A stretch of 62,003 nucleotides of DNA from Oscillospiraceae bacterium (GCA_017465665.1 JAFTVU010000018.1:1-62003), one strand, 5' to 3'; positions 1 through 9,143 are shown, numbered from the stretch's first letter. Notes: generated from the sequence alone by a model not told the origin. Made by a program: numbers and translations.

Positions 1-1104
1 GTAAAGAAGCATGGCGGCAGCAGAGTACTGCTCCATTTCGGAGGCGGCTCAGCAGAGCGCTCGGGGCTGCTGGACAGAGTAAGAGCTTCTCTTAATGCGG
101 AGGGTGTATTCTTTACCGAGCTGGGCGGAGTTCAGCCCAACCCCCGTGACACTCTTGTATACAAGGGCATCGAGATATGCAAGAAAGAGAACATCGATTT
201 CATCCTCTCTGTAGGCGGTGGCTCCACGATAGATTCTGCAAAGGCTATCGCAGTCGGAGTTCCCTACGAGGGTGATTTCTGGGATTTCTACAGCGGTAAG
301 GCAGGCATACAGAAAGCCCTGCCCGTCGGCACAGTACTGACCATTGCCGCAGCAGGAAGCGAAGGCTCTCCCGATTCCGTTATAACACAGGAAGCAACAG
401 GCATGAAGCGTGGCGCAGGCTCCGATCATATAAGACCGAAGTTCTCCGTGCTGAACCCTGCTCTCACCTGCACACTTCCTGCATATCAGACAGCATGCGG
501 CGCTGCGGATATCATGGCTCACGTATTTGAAAGATATTTCACCAACACACCCGAAGTTGAGGTAACAGACCGCCTGTGCGAGGCTGTGCTGCTCACCATG
601 GTCAAGGAAACTCCCCGCGTCATCGCAGACCCCAACAATTATGATGCACGTGCAAATATCATGTGGGCAGGCATGGTAGCCCACAACAACATCGTAGGCG
701 TAGGCAGAAGCCAGGACTGGAACAGCCACGGCATCGAGCACGAGCTTTCAGGTCTGTATGATGTGGCTCACGGCGCAGGTCTTGCAGTCATCATGCCCGC
801 ATGGATGGAGTTTGTAATGAGCCACGATGTAATGCGCTTTGCTCAGATAGCTACAAGACTGTGGGGCTGCCAGATGAACTTCCAGAACCCTGAAGTAACA
901 GCGCTTGAGGGAATCCACCGCTTCAGACGTTTCCTGCATGATATCGGTCTGCCGATAAATCTCGCAGAGCTCGGAGCAAAGGAAGAGGATATCCCTGTTC
1001 TCGTTGCAAACCAGCGCGTAAAGGACAGAACATGGGGCTTTGTCAGACTCAGCTCTGAGGACATCACCATGATCTATAAGCTCGCAGCTAAGGCTACTGT
1101 ATAA
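1..1104 (+). CDS. Iron-containing alcohol dehydrogenase, 5' end outside window
   Basis: The open frame runs from the first base of the window, so the true start lies upstream. The visible 367 residues are most of a usual 385-390-residue group III (YqhD/BdhA-like) NAD(P)H-dependent alcohol dehydrogenase. The nucleotide-binding loop GGGSTIDSAKAI is near residue 67. The metal site is visible as Asp and His in ADIMAHVF, and as His residues in EHELSGLYDVAHGAG. The family reduces aldehydes to alcohols in the cytoplasm. It is the first visible gene of a five-gene operon with two SDR-like oxidoreductases, a mannanase and a Gfo/Idh protein, with gaps of 1-13 bp. The context suggests sugar or aldehyde metabolism rather than a fixed solventogenic role; the substrate cannot be read from sequence. 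Confidence 0.9.
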   Translation, partial: VKKHGGSRVLLHFGGGSAERSGLLDRVRASLNAEGVFFTELGGVQPNPRDTLVYKGIEICKKENIDFILSVGGGSTIDSAKAIAVGVPYEGDFWDFYSGKAGIQKALPVGTVLTIAAAGSEGSPDSVITQEATGMKRGAGSDHIRPKFSVLNPALTCTLPAYQTACGAADIMAHVFERYFTNTPEVEVTDRLCEAVLLTMVKETPRVIADPNNYDARANIMWAGMVAHNNIVGVGRSQDWNSHGIEHELSGLYDVAHGAGLAVIMPAWMEFVMSHDVMRFAQIATRLWGCQMNFQNPEVTALEGIHRFRRFLHDIGLPINLAELGAKEEDIPVLVANQRVKDRTWGFVRLSSEDITMIYKLAAKATV

Positions 1105-1117
1105 GAAAGGAACGATT

Positions 1118-2134
1118 ATGAAAGCATTATTCATCGGTGGAACAGGCACCATCAGCATGGCGATAACAAGGCAGCTTGCAAAGGATCCCGACTGGGAGCT
1201 GTATCTGCTCAACCGCGGCAGCCGCACTTCTCAGCTGCCCGAAAACATCAAGGTGATCAATGCGGATATCAACAATGAGCAGCAGGCAGCTGAGGCTCTC
1301 GGAGATATGACCTTTGACTGCGTTTGTGATTTCATCGGCTTCGTACCAGCACAGCTCGAAAGAGATTATCGTCTTTTCAACGGAAAGACAAAGCAGTTCA
1401 TGTATATCAGCTCCGCAAGTGCTTATCAGAAGCCGCTTTCGGACTACCGCATCAACGAGGGCACTCCCCTTGCAAATCCCTATTGGGAATACTCCCGCAA
1501 CAAGATCGCCTGTGAGGAATTCCTGATGAAGATGTACCGCGAGAACGGCTTCCCTGTAACTATCATCCGTCCCTCCCACACCTACGATGAGCGCAGCGTA
1601 CCGCTGGGCGTTCATGGTGACAAGGGCAGCTGGCAGGTAGTCAAGCGTATGCTTGAGGGCAAGCCCGTTATCATCCACGGTGACGGCACATCACTCTGGA
1701 CTATGACACACAACAGCGATTTTGCCAAGGGATTTATAGGCCTGATGGGCAATATCCATGCGATAGGTGAGGCGTTCCAGATAACCTCCGATGAATCCGT
1801 GACATGGAATCAGATATACAAGGCTATCGCAGATACACTGGGGGTGGAATTCAAGCCCTACTATGTACCCTCTGATTTCCTGCATGCAGTGAGCAATTAT
1901 GATTTCGAGGGCAGCCTTATCGGCGACAAGGCAAACTCAGTTGTATTCGATAACAGCAAGCTCAAAAAGGCTGTACCCGATTTTGTAGCTACCGTAAGAT
2001 ACGATCAGGGTATCCGCAGCACTATTGAATATGTTCTCGCTCACGAGGAATTTCAGATCCCCGACCCCGAATTTGATACATGGTGCGATAAGGTCATAAA
2101 CGCACTTGAAAATGCTAAAAAGGAGATAAACTAA
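1118..2134 (+). CDS. NAD-dependent epimerase/dehydratase family protein (extended SDR)
   Basis: 338 residues. The N-terminal Rossmann motif GGTGTIS spans residues 7-13. The catalytic Tyr-Lys pair is YSRNK, Tyr125 and Lys129, with the Ser-rich YISSASAY segment at 96-103. This is an extended short-chain dehydrogenase of the nucleotide-sugar epimerase / reductase type, acting in the cytoplasm on an unknown sugar or sugar nucleotide. The start follows AAAGGA at 13 bp after the alcohol dehydrogenase, and the stop is one base before the next ATG, so translation is probably coupled. Family is certain; the specific reaction is not. Confidence 0.85.
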   Translation: MKALFIGGTGTISMAITRQLAKDPDWELYLLNRGSRTSQLPENIKVINADINNEQQAAEALGDMTFDCVCDFIGFVPAQLERDYRLFNGKTKQFMYISSASAYQKPLSDYRINEGTPLANPYWEYSRNKIACEEFLMKMYRENGFPVTIIRPSHTYDERSVPLGVHGDKGSWQVVKRMLEGKPVIIHGDGTSLWTMTHNSDFAKGFIGLMGNIHAIGEAFQITSDESVTWNQIYKAIADTLGVEFKPYYVPSDFLHAVSNYDFEGSLIGDKANSVVFDNSKLKKAVPDFVATVRYDQGIRSTIEYVLAHEEFQIPDPEFDTWCDKVINALENAKKEIN

Positions 2135-2135
2135 C

Positions 2136-2888
2136 ATGGTAAACGTAAAAGGAAGATGGGCGCTCATCACAGGCGCAGCAAGAGGAATCGGCTATCTTAC
2201 AGCAAAGCTCATGGCAGAGCGCGGATGCAATCTCATCCTGCACAGCCGTGATATCACACACACCGAAAAGGTGCTGGCAGAGGTAAAGGCTCTGGGCGTT
2301 GAGGCTTATGCAGTATCCGCAGAGCTTTCCGATCTCACCGCAGTTCAGGCAATGCTTGCCGAGATCGACCGCCGCGGCACACAGGTGGATATCGTCCTCA
2401 ACAACGCAGGAATGCAGATCGCATACCGCACAGAATACTTCAAGACTCCCGTATCCGATTATACAGAGAGCTTCAAGATCAACACCATTGCCCCTGCTAT
2501 GATATGCTATCACTTCATGCCCAAGATGATCGAGCGTGGCTTCGGACGCATCCTGAACACCACCAGCGGCATCCGTCTTGAGCCTGAGCAGGCTGGCTAC
2601 TCCGCAAGTAAGGCTGCTCTGGACAAGATCACCATCGACCTCGGCTCCAAAGTAGAGGGCACTGATGTGATGATAAACCTCACCGATCCGGGCTGGTGCA
2701 GAACAGATCTTGGCGGACCTCACGCACCCAATGCTCCTGAGAGCGCTATCCCTGGTATCGTTGTCGGCGCATTCGTTGATGACAAGAAGTCCGGCAGATA
2801 CCTGAACGCGCCTTTCTTCACAGGCATGACCCTTGAGGACGCTGTTGCAAAGGCAGAAGCAGAATTTGACAGCCCCTATGGTAAATAA
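2136..2888 (+). CDS. Short-chain dehydrogenase/reductase (FabG-like)
   Basis: 250 residues, a classical SDR. TGAARGIG (12-19) binds NAD(P). NNAG (89-92), Ser144, and the YSASK motif with Tyr155 and Lys159 form the usual catalytic set. It starts one base after the preceding stop codon. FabG-like sequences include 3-oxoacyl-ACP reductases and many sugar or polyol dehydrogenases. No other fatty-acid synthesis gene is nearby, while a mannanase, an epimerase-like protein and a Gfo/Idh protein are, so a role in carbohydrate oxidation or reduction is more likely. That is inference from context. Confidence 0.85.
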   Translation: MVNVKGRWALITGAARGIGYLTAKLMAERGCNLILHSRDITHTEKVLAEVKALGVEAYAVSAELSDLTAVQAMLAEIDRRGTQVDIVLNNAGMQIAYRTEYFKTPVSDYTESFKINTIAPAMICYHFMPKMIERGFGRILNTTSGIRLEPEQAGYSASKAALDKITIDLGSKVEGTDVMINLTDPGWCRTDLGGPHAPNAPESAIPGIVVGAFVDDKKSGRYLNAPFFTGMTLEDAVAKAEAEFDSPYGK

Positions 2889-2900
2889 TAAGGAGACCAC

Positions 2901-3992
2901 ATGAAAAAAATACTCTCAGCAATAATTTCCGCAGCAGTACTGCTCAGCAGCACAGGCTGCTTTGCTCAAAGAGCAGCAAATGAGATCATTTCAGAGATCG
3001 AGCCCCATGTATCAAACGAGGAGATCATATCCTCCGTTACCCCCGAAACAGCCGAAGCTCCCGAAGATAACAGCGGCGAGGCACTCACAACAGCAGCTGG
3101 CTTCTCCGTACAGGGAACGAAGCTCATCGACGCAAAGGGCAACGAATTCATCATGCGTGGTCTTAATCATCCGCACTGCTGGTTCCTTGACACTGACGAT
3201 ACCGCGCTCCCTGCGATCGCAGAAGCAGGCTGCAATACTGTCAGAATCGTATGCGGCGCAGGCATCCAGTACAACAAGGACACTGCAGAAATGCTGACAG
3301 AAGTCATCAACAAGTGCAAGGAGCTGGATATGGTCTGCGTGCTTGAGGTGCATGACATCACAGGCAAGGATGATATCGGTATGCTTGAAAAGGTAACTGA
3401 TTACTGGATAGAGGTAAAGAACGCACTTATCGGCAACGAAGCATACGTTATCCTCAATATTGCAAATGAATGGGTAGGTCAGTGGAACAGCGAGATATGG
3501 CGCGATGGCTATACCGCATCTATTCCCCGTCTGCGCGAGGCAGGCATCAAGAACACCATCATGGTGGACGCAGGCGGCTGGGGTCAGTACGGCAGAAGCA
3601 TTGCCGATTACGGCATGGAGGTATTCAACTCCGACCCTGACAAGAACACCATGTTCTCCGTACATATGTACGGCTCTGCAGGCAAGAACGAGCGCACCAT
3701 CAAGCAGAATATCATAGGCGCTACACAGCAGGAGCTGTGCATTATCGTAGGTGAATTCGGCTACACCCACTCCGATGGTGATGTAAACGAAGCCTACATC
3801 ATGCAGTACTGTGAAGAGAACGATATCGGCTACCTCGGCTGGAGCTGGAAAGGCAACGGCGGCGGTGTCGAATATCTTGATATAGCACTGGAATGGGACG
3901 GCTCTGTGCTCTCCGAGGACTGGGGCGAAGTACTCATCAACGGCGAAAACGGAATAAAGGCTACTGCAAAGATATGCAGTATCTATGAATAA
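2901..3992 (+). CDS. Lipoprotein beta-1,4-mannanase, GH5 subfamily 8 type
   Basis: 363 residues. A lipoprotein-like signal peptide ends in SSTGC (Cys20), followed by an acidic linker to about residue 62. The rest is a GH5 barrel that closely resembles Bacillus-type GH5_8 endo-beta-1,4-mannanases: MRGLNH (85-90), VLEVHD, LNIANEW with acid/base Glu190, MVDAGGWGQ, FSVHMY and IVGEFGY with nucleophile Glu285, then LGWSWKGNG. It should hydrolyse mannan or glucomannan at the cell surface. No carbohydrate-binding module or dockerin is present. It is the fourth gene of an operon of oxidoreductases, an unusual place for a single secreted enzyme. Family call is strong; exact substrate preference is inferred. 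Confidence 0.9.
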   Translation: MKKILSAIISAAVLLSSTGCFAQRAANEIISEIEPHVSNEEIISSVTPETAEAPEDNSGEALTTAAGFSVQGTKLIDAKGNEFIMRGLNHPHCWFLDTDDTALPAIAEAGCNTVRIVCGAGIQYNKDTAEMLTEVINKCKELDMVCVLEVHDITGKDDIGMLEKVTDYWIEVKNALIGNEAYVILNIANEWVGQWNSEIWRDGYTASIPRLREAGIKNTIMVDAGGWGQYGRSIADYGMEVFNSDPDKNTMFSVHMYGSAGKNERTIKQNIIGATQQELCIIVGEFGYTHSDGDVNEAYIMQYCEENDIGYLGWSWKGNGGGVEYLDIALEWDGSVLSEDWGEVLINGENGIKATAKICSIYE

Positions 3993-4001
3993 GGAGCAGA
4001 T

Positions 4002-4967
4002 ATGAGGATAGGTATTCTCGGTGCGGGCGGAATCGCCCGTAAGATGGCGCACACCGTCAACAATATGGATAATATGACTCTCGCAGCGATCGGCTCAAGA
4101 AACATTGACAAGGCAAAGGAATTTGCACAGGAGTTTTCCATCCCCACTGCTTACGGCAGCTATGAGGAGCTTGCCGCTGACAGCTCGCTTGATCTCATCT
4201 ATGTTGCAACACCGCATTCCCGACACTACGAGGACGCTCTGCTCTGTCTGGATAACGGCAGAAATGTGCTGTGCGAAAAGCCTTTTACAGCTAACGCCAG
4301 ACAGGCTGAGGAGCTTATAGCTCTTGCCGAGAGCAAGGGTCTGTTCATAGGCGAAGCAATCTGGACCCGTTATCTCCCGATGCGCTTCACACTTGATGAG
4401 ATAATGACAAGCGGCGTTATAGGCACACCCTCATATCTGACAGCAGATCTCGGCTACCAGATAAGCCATGTAGAGCGACTGATAAAGCCTGAGCTTGCAG
4501 GTGGCGCTCTGCTGGATCTGGGCGTGTACACTATAAACTTTGCACTGATGGCGTTCGGAAATGACGTCAAGGAGATAATTTCCTCCTGCAACAAGAACGA
4601 ATACGGCGTGGATACAAACAACTCCATCATCATGAACTTTGCAGACGGAAAGACTGCCATGCTGCACAGTAATCTCAACGCACTCACCGATCTGCGCGGA
4701 ATGATCTATGGCGATAAGGGCCGCATCGAGTTCGAAAACATCAATAACTGCGAGGGAATAACAGTATACCTCAACGATGGCACTGTCACCCGATATGATA
4801 CTCCTCCTCAGATAACAGGATTTGAGTATCAGGTGCAGGCAGCAGCCGACGCTATCGCAGCAGGCAAGACTGAATGTCCGCAGATGCCGCACTCCGAGAT
4901 CCTGCGTGTGCAGCGTATCATGACAGACCTGCGTAGCGAATGGAGAATTCATTACCCGTTTGAATAA
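4002..4967 (+). CDS. Gfo/Idh/MocA family oxidoreductase
   Basis: 321 residues. The dinucleotide-binding motif GILGAGGIA begins at residue 4, and the family signature CEKPF has Glu92-Lys93-Pro94. The C-terminal alpha/beta domain is of normal length. These cytoplasmic enzymes oxidise or reduce sugars, inositols or dihydrodiols with NAD(P). It follows the mannanase by 9 bp and is the last gene before a strong terminator. The operon partners suggest a small oxidative sugar pathway, but the substrate is unknown. Confidence 0.88.
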   Translation: MRIGILGAGGIARKMAHTVNNMDNMTLAAIGSRNIDKAKEFAQEFSIPTAYGSYEELAADSSLDLIYVATPHSRHYEDALLCLDNGRNVLCEKPFTANARQAEELIALAESKGLFIGEAIWTRYLPMRFTLDEIMTSGVIGTPSYLTADLGYQISHVERLIKPELAGGALLDLGVYTINFALMAFGNDVKEIISSCNKNEYGVDTNNSIIMNFADGKTAMLHSNLNALTDLRGMIYGDKGRIEFENINNCEGITVYLNDGTVTRYDTPPQITGFEYQVQAAADAIAAGKTECPQMPHSEILRVQRIMTDLRSEWRIHYPFE

Positions 4968-4975
4968 ACACTAAA

Positions 4976-5017
4976 CGCTCCGTTAATCTTTTTATATAGA
5001 TGACGGAGCGAATTTAT
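4976..5017 (+). terminator. Rho-independent terminator after the mannanase operon
   Basis: The arms CGCTCCGT (4976-4983) and ACGGAGCG (5003-5010) pair, followed by AATTTATTT. It separates the operon from the symporter promoter that starts at 5018. Confidence 0.75.
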
Positions 5018-5046
5018 TTGACAACAGCTATTTTATCTGGTAAAAT
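5018..5046 (+). promoter_or_regulatory. Promoter of the alanine symporter gene
   Basis: A consensus -35 TTGACA (5018-5023), a 17-bp spacer and TAAAAT (5041-5046) lie 33 bp before the start codon. Confidence 0.75.
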
Positions 5047-5078
5047 AATAAGCAATTATTGTTATCAAGGAGATACCT

Positions 5079-6542
5079 ATGAACGAAACTATCGAGGCTA
5101 TAGAAACTGCAGAAGCAGACATTTTTGAAAAGGTAATGAACGGTGTCAGCACAGCAATATCAGCCACAAGCAACGCATTGTACAGCTATATCCTTATCAT
5201 CCTGCTCGTAGCCGCAGGGTTGTATTTTACCATACGCACAAAATTTGCTCCGTTCCGTCTTTTCGGCGCTCAGATAAAAGCTGTCATGGAAAAGCCGTCT
5301 GACGGAAAAAGCGTATCCTCGTTCCAGGCACTGATGGTATCCACTGCTTCGAGGGTGGGCACAGGAAACATCGTCGGAGTATCCACAGCGTTATGTCTGG
5401 GCGGCTTCGGCTCGGTATTCTGGATGTGGATGATCGCCATAATCGGCAGTGCTTCCGCTTTCATAGAAAGCACCCTTGCCCAGATATATAAACGCAGAGG
5501 TCCTGAGGGCAGCTACGGTGGTCCTGCATATTATATAGAAACTGCACTTAAATGCCGTCCGCTGGCTGTGATGTTCTCGGTATTTCTCATACTGACATAC
5601 GGCTTCGGCTTCAACATGCTTGCATCATACAATCTTCAGTCCACATTTTCAGCATATTCATTTTATGACCCAACCATAACCCCATGGATAATCGGTCTTA
5701 TCGTTGCTGCGGCTGTGTTCTATTGTCTGGTCGGCGGCGGCTCACGAGTTATCAAGGCTACAAGCTTCCTTGTGCCTGTTATGGGCGTTGCGTATATTCT
5801 GGTATCGCTCATCATAATCATCCTGAACATAACATCTCTGCCTGCAGTATTCGCACGAATATTCACAGAAGCATTCGATCTTCAGGCAATATTCGGAGGC
5901 TTTGGCGGCTCCTGCGTGATGTATGGTATCAAGCGCGGACTTTTCAGCAACGAAGCAGGCGTAGGCTCTGCGCCCAACGCGTCCGCCTCTGCCGAAGTAA
6001 GCCATCCCGCAAAGCAGGGACTTGTACAGGTGCTCTCCGTTTTCATAGATACGATACTTGTATGCAGCGCCACCGCTTTCATGTGTATGTGCTCAGGCGT
6101 TGAGCCAAGCGAGAAGCTTTCTGGCGCGCCCTATGTTCAGGCGGCACTCAGCGAAAACCTCGGCTCTTTCGGTCCGATATTCATCACTGTTGCAATGATA
6201 CTTTTCGCATTCACAACACTTCTCGGAAATCTGTTCTACGTTGATAAGTGCCTTATCCACATCAACAAAAAGCAACCCTCCAAAAAATTCATGCTGGGCT
6301 ATCGTATCGTTGCTTCGCTTGTTATATTGGTTGGCGCAGGCATGAGCGCCGGTCTGCTGTGGGATATTGCAGATGTGCTCATGGGCGGCATGACGCTTAT
6401 CAATATCCCTGTCATAATCATTCTCGGAAAATATTCATTGAGAGCGCTGAACGACTATGAAAAGCAGCGCAAAGAGGGCAAGGAGCCTGTGTTCCACGCC
6501 AAGGATATCGAGCTTCCTGACGAGGTAGATTACTGGCAATAA
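5079..6542 (+). CDS. Alanine/sodium symporter, AGCS family
   Basis: 487 residues with about eleven hydrophobic segments. Family landmarks include FQALMVSTASRVGTGNIVGV, the GGPAYYIE region and GIKRGLFSNEAGVGSAPNA, all typical of AGCS (DagA/AlsT-like) carriers that take up alanine or glycine with Na+ or H+. The start has a good AAGGAG site, and the gene is monocistronic with its own promoter and a shared terminator. The C-terminal tail of about 25 residues is charged and cytoplasmic. Substrate is inferred from the family. Confidence 0.9.
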   Translation: MNETIEAIETAEADIFEKVMNGVSTAISATSNALYSYILIILLVAAGLYFTIRTKFAPFRLFGAQIKAVMEKPSDGKSVSSFQALMVSTASRVGTGNIVGVSTALCLGGFGSVFWMWMIAIIGSASAFIESTLAQIYKRRGPEGSYGGPAYYIETALKCRPLAVMFSVFLILTYGFGFNMLASYNLQSTFSAYSFYDPTITPWIIGLIVAAAVFYCLVGGGSRVIKATSFLVPVMGVAYILVSLIIIILNITSLPAVFARIFTEAFDLQAIFGGFGGSCVMYGIKRGLFSNEAGVGSAPNASASAEVSHPAKQGLVQVLSVFIDTILVCSATAFMCMCSGVEPSEKLSGAPYVQAALSENLGSFGPIFITVAMILFAFTTLLGNLFYVDKCLIHINKKQPSKKFMLGYRIVASLVILVGAGMSAGLLWDIADVLMGGMTLINIPVIIILGKYSLRALNDYEKQRKEGKEPVFHAKDIELPDEVDYWQ

Positions 6543-6549
6543 ACACACA

Positions 6550-6573
6550 AAAGCGGCAGATAACTGCCGCTTT
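6550..6573. terminator. Bidirectional terminator between symporter gene and glgB
   Basis: AAAGCGGCAG (6550-6559), loop ATAA, CTGCCGCTTT (6564-6573). A-rich and T-rich flanks allow use from both strands. Confidence 0.8.
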
Positions 6574-6575
6574 AA

Positions 6576-8363
6576 TTATTTCTTCAAAGGATTATCACAC
6601 AGCTCGAAATAAGCCGCAGAGTATCTCGGTACGTTCAGCTTCACATTGCCATCCTTATCGGCACGCATCGTCTTTTTGTAATGCGGAGCGCAGCCGCCGA
6701 ACTCATCAGCAGTGCTGTCAAGCAGACAATTCAGCATCTTTCCCTTTCCGATATGAATAGTATAACGCTCCTGAGTGCTGTCGGAGAAATTCATCACAGC
6801 AACAACGGGCTTTTCGCCCTCGCAACGGCGCATAACAGAATAACAGCGGCGCAGTGCACTGTCACAATCCAGCCATGCAAAGCCATCGGGGGTGTCGTCC
6901 CATCGGGAAAGCGCCGGCTTTTTGAGATACAGTCTGCAAAGCTTCTTCATGAACTGCGAGAACGCATCGTGATTGGGATACTTCAGCACATCCCAGTCCT
7001 GCTCCCTTTTTTCATCCCATTCACGAAGCTGACCCAACTCGCTGCCCATAAAATTCAGCTTCTTGCCGGGGTGCGCGTACATATACATATACAGCGCCCT
7101 TGCCTGCGGGAACTTATCCTCATACAAGCCATGCATCTTCTGAAGTATAGTTGCCTTACCGTGTACGTTTTCATCGTGTGAAAGAGCCAGTATGTATCTC
7201 TCGCTGTAATAATACAGCATAGAGAACGTCAGCTTGTGATAATTCGGTACGCGCTCCTCAGGAGTCTTGCGGAAATAATCCAGCGTATCATTCATCCAGC
7301 CCATATCCCACTTGTAATCAAAGCCTAACCCACCCTGATCCACAGGCTTTGTTACACAGGCATAATCAGTGGAATCCTCTGCACACAGTATCGCTGATGG
7401 ATGTATCCATTTGAGTCCCGTATTCATGCTCTTCAGGAATTCCAGACCGTTTGTATTTACGCCTCGGCGTTCGTTGCCCATCCAGTATATTATGCGGCTG
7501 ATAGCATCCATCCTGAGTCCGTCAAAATGATATTCACTGAGCCAGTAATTTGCTGCAGATTTCAGAAAACTGCATACATGACCCTTGCTGTAATCAAAAT
7601 TCTTGCTGCCCCATTCACTGTTGGAGATATCGCCGTACTCCGATTCGTACAACGGCGTTCCATCAAAGTTCGCCAGACCGTAACCGTCCACCGCAAAATG
7701 AACAGGCACAAAATCCAGCAGCACAGCTATTCCGTTCCTATGGCAGGTATCCACCAGCTTTTTTAGCTCTGATGCTTCTCCGTAGCGCGCGGTAGGCGCA
7801 AAGAACCCAGTAGCCTGATACCCCCACGATTCATCACAGGGATATTCGTTCAGCGGCATAAGCTCTATGCAGTTATAGCCATGCTCCCTGCAGTATGACA
7901 CTATCGCAGGTGCAAGCGTTTCATAGGAAGCCGCCTCTGACTTCCACGAGCCTAAATGCAGCTCATAAATATTCAGCGCATCCCCATGCCATGTTCCACG
8001 GTCACTCATCCACTGAAAATCATCAAAATGATAGTTCATATTCCTGATGACTGAAGCATTCTCAGGACGAAGCTGCGCTCCGAAAGCATAAGGATCGCAA
8101 TGATCCACATAGCTGCCCTGTGAATATATACGGAACTTATACATATCCCCTGCCCTTGCCCCTGAGATATAAAGCCCCCAGAAATTATCATCACCGACAT
8201 GGATCATCTCGGCAGGCTGCCAGTCATTAAAGCTGCCTATTACCGCCACAGCTTCAGCATTAGGCGCAAACACTCTGAACATCGTGCCGCCGATATCGGT
8301 ATGTGCGCCCAGCCATTGATAGCTGTCAAAGCTGTTGCCGCTGTAAAACTCGTCTAATTTCAT
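6576..8363 (-). CDS. glgB: 1,4-alpha-glucan branching enzyme (GH13)
   Basis: 595 residues, shorter than the about 730 of enteric GlgB because the first N-terminal module is absent. A CBM48-like domain (about 15-100, FRVFAPNAEAVAVIGSFNDW) is followed by the GH13 barrel. Catalytic residues are visible: nucleophile Asp286 in GLRMDAIS, acid/base Glu329 in CAED, and Asp397 in SHDENVHGK. It makes alpha-1,6 branches in glycogen in the cytoplasm. No other glycogen gene is nearby. The start follows AAAGGATAAA. It is transcribed divergently from the TetR gene and shares its promoter region. Confidence 0.93.
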   Translation of the reverse strand: MKLDEFYSGNSFDSYQWLGAHTDIGGTMFRVFAPNAEAVAVIGSFNDWQPAEMIHVGDDNFWGLYISGARAGDMYKFRIYSQGSYVDHCDPYAFGAQLRPENASVIRNMNYHFDDFQWMSDRGTWHGDALNIYELHLGSWKSEAASYETLAPAIVSYCREHGYNCIELMPLNEYPCDESWGYQATGFFAPTARYGEASELKKLVDTCHRNGIAVLLDFVPVHFAVDGYGLANFDGTPLYESEYGDISNSEWGSKNFDYSKGHVCSFLKSAANYWLSEYHFDGLRMDAISRIIYWMGNERRGVNTNGLEFLKSMNTGLKWIHPSAILCAEDSTDYACVTKPVDQGGLGFDYKWDMGWMNDTLDYFRKTPEERVPNYHKLTFSMLYYYSERYILALSHDENVHGKATILQKMHGLYEDKFPQARALYMYMYAHPGKKLNFMGSELGQLREWDEKREQDWDVLKYPNHDAFSQFMKKLCRLYLKKPALSRWDDTPDGFAWLDCDSALRRCYSVMRRCEGEKPVVAVMNFSDSTQERYTIHIGKGKMLNCLLDSTADEFGGCAPHYKKTMRADKDGNVKLNVPRYSAAYFELCDNPLKK

Positions 8364-8392
8364 TCAAAATTTATCCTTTTTTCTGATTTTCT

Positions 8393-8444
8393 CAATTAAT
8401 TGGTTAAATTGATTATTGACAATTGTCTATTTTTGTACTATAAT
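8393..8444 (+). promoter_or_regulatory. TetR-gene promoter with overlapping palindromes in the glgB/TetR divergent region
   Basis: A perfect promoter, TTGACA (8416-8421), 17 bp, TATAAT (8439-8444), drives the TetR gene. Two perfect 10-bp palindromes lie here: CAATTAATTG (8393-8402) and GACAATTGTC (8418-8427), the second overlapping the -35 box. They are possible operators. A weak glgB promoter can be read on the minus strand (TTGTCA, 17 bp, TTAATT). Confidence 0.65.
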
Positions 8445-8532
8445 ACATTATAGTGAATAATATAGGTTTGTTCAATCATCATTTTCATAGAAATGTCATA
8501 TATGCGACATTTAAGGAACATTGTTTATCGTT

Positions 8533-8570
8533 TTGTATACTATCAAATGGAAACGTATACAATGCGTTTC
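8533..8570 (+). repeat. Inverted repeats in the TetR-gene leader
   Basis: TTGTATAC (8533-8540) is repeated inverted as GTATACAA (8555-8562). GAAACG (8550-8555) pairs with CGTTTC (8565-8570), just before the AGGAGG ribosome binding site. These could be operator half-sites or a leader hairpin that affects translation. The 140-nt leader is unusually long for such a gene. Confidence 0.45.
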
Positions 8571-8584
8571 AGGAGGTAATTATT

Positions 8585-9136
8585 ATGGATCTCAGAATAC
8601 AGCGCACAAAATCCGCAATCAAGGATTCTTTTCTGGAGCTCAGACGCAAAAAGCCTATCGAAAAAATAACCGTTACCGAGCTCACAAAGGCGGCAAATAT
8701 CAATAAGGCTACTTTCTATCTGCACTATTCCGATATATATGCTCTTTCGGATGAAATAGAGAATGCTATCATAGACGAGATACTCATCGATCTGCAGGTG
8801 CAGGATAAATTCTTTGACGCCCCCCAGCAGTATGCAAATGAGATATTCAAGGCGATAGTTGCCCACCGTGAACAGATAGACGTAGTGTTCTCGGGAAGCA
8901 GAAACGCCATCGCCGCCGATAAGATAGAAGCGCGTATCAAGAATATGCTCTTTGGCACATATCCCGATTTCTGCAATCTGCATAACGACGTTATACTTTC
9001 CTTTCTGATACAGGGTATCTTCCACACAGTAAAGACCAGCCGCATGACAGGCGATATGAAAGAAGAATATGAGGTTCTTGCGAAGCTGTGTTCTATGGTT
9101 ATCGGAGAGACCACACTTCTGAAAACCAAAAATTAA
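8585..9136 (+). CDS. TetR/AcrR family transcriptional regulator
   Basis: 183 residues from the ATG at 8585, chosen because AGGAGG sits 9 bp upstream; the frame is open further 5' but lacks a ribosome binding site there. The N-terminal HTH (about 10-55) contains ITVTELTKAANINKATFYLHY, a typical TetR recognition region. The C-terminal effector domain is divergent. It is probably an autorepressor and may also control glgB, with which it shares an intergenic region, or the downstream GH95 gene. Ligand unknown. Confidence 0.88.
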   Translation: MDLRIQRTKSAIKDSFLELRRKKPIEKITVTELTKAANINKATFYLHYSDIYALSDEIENAIIDEILIDLQVQDKFFDAPQQYANEIFKAIVAHREQIDVVFSGSRNAIAADKIEARIKNMLFGTYPDFCNLHNDVILSFLIQGIFHTVKTSRMTGDMKEEYEVLAKLCSMVIGETTLLKTKN

Positions 9137-9143
9137 AATACTT

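Noticed and set aside
3012-4052. A 346-codon minus-strand frame over the mannanase gene
   Set aside because: Antisense shadow of a gene with clear GH5 motifs; Cys-rich and without family resemblance.
8492-8578. A 28-codon ORF in the TetR-gene leader starting at an early ATG
   Set aside because: No ribosome binding site precedes it and it ends within the AGGAGG of the real gene; composition looks random.
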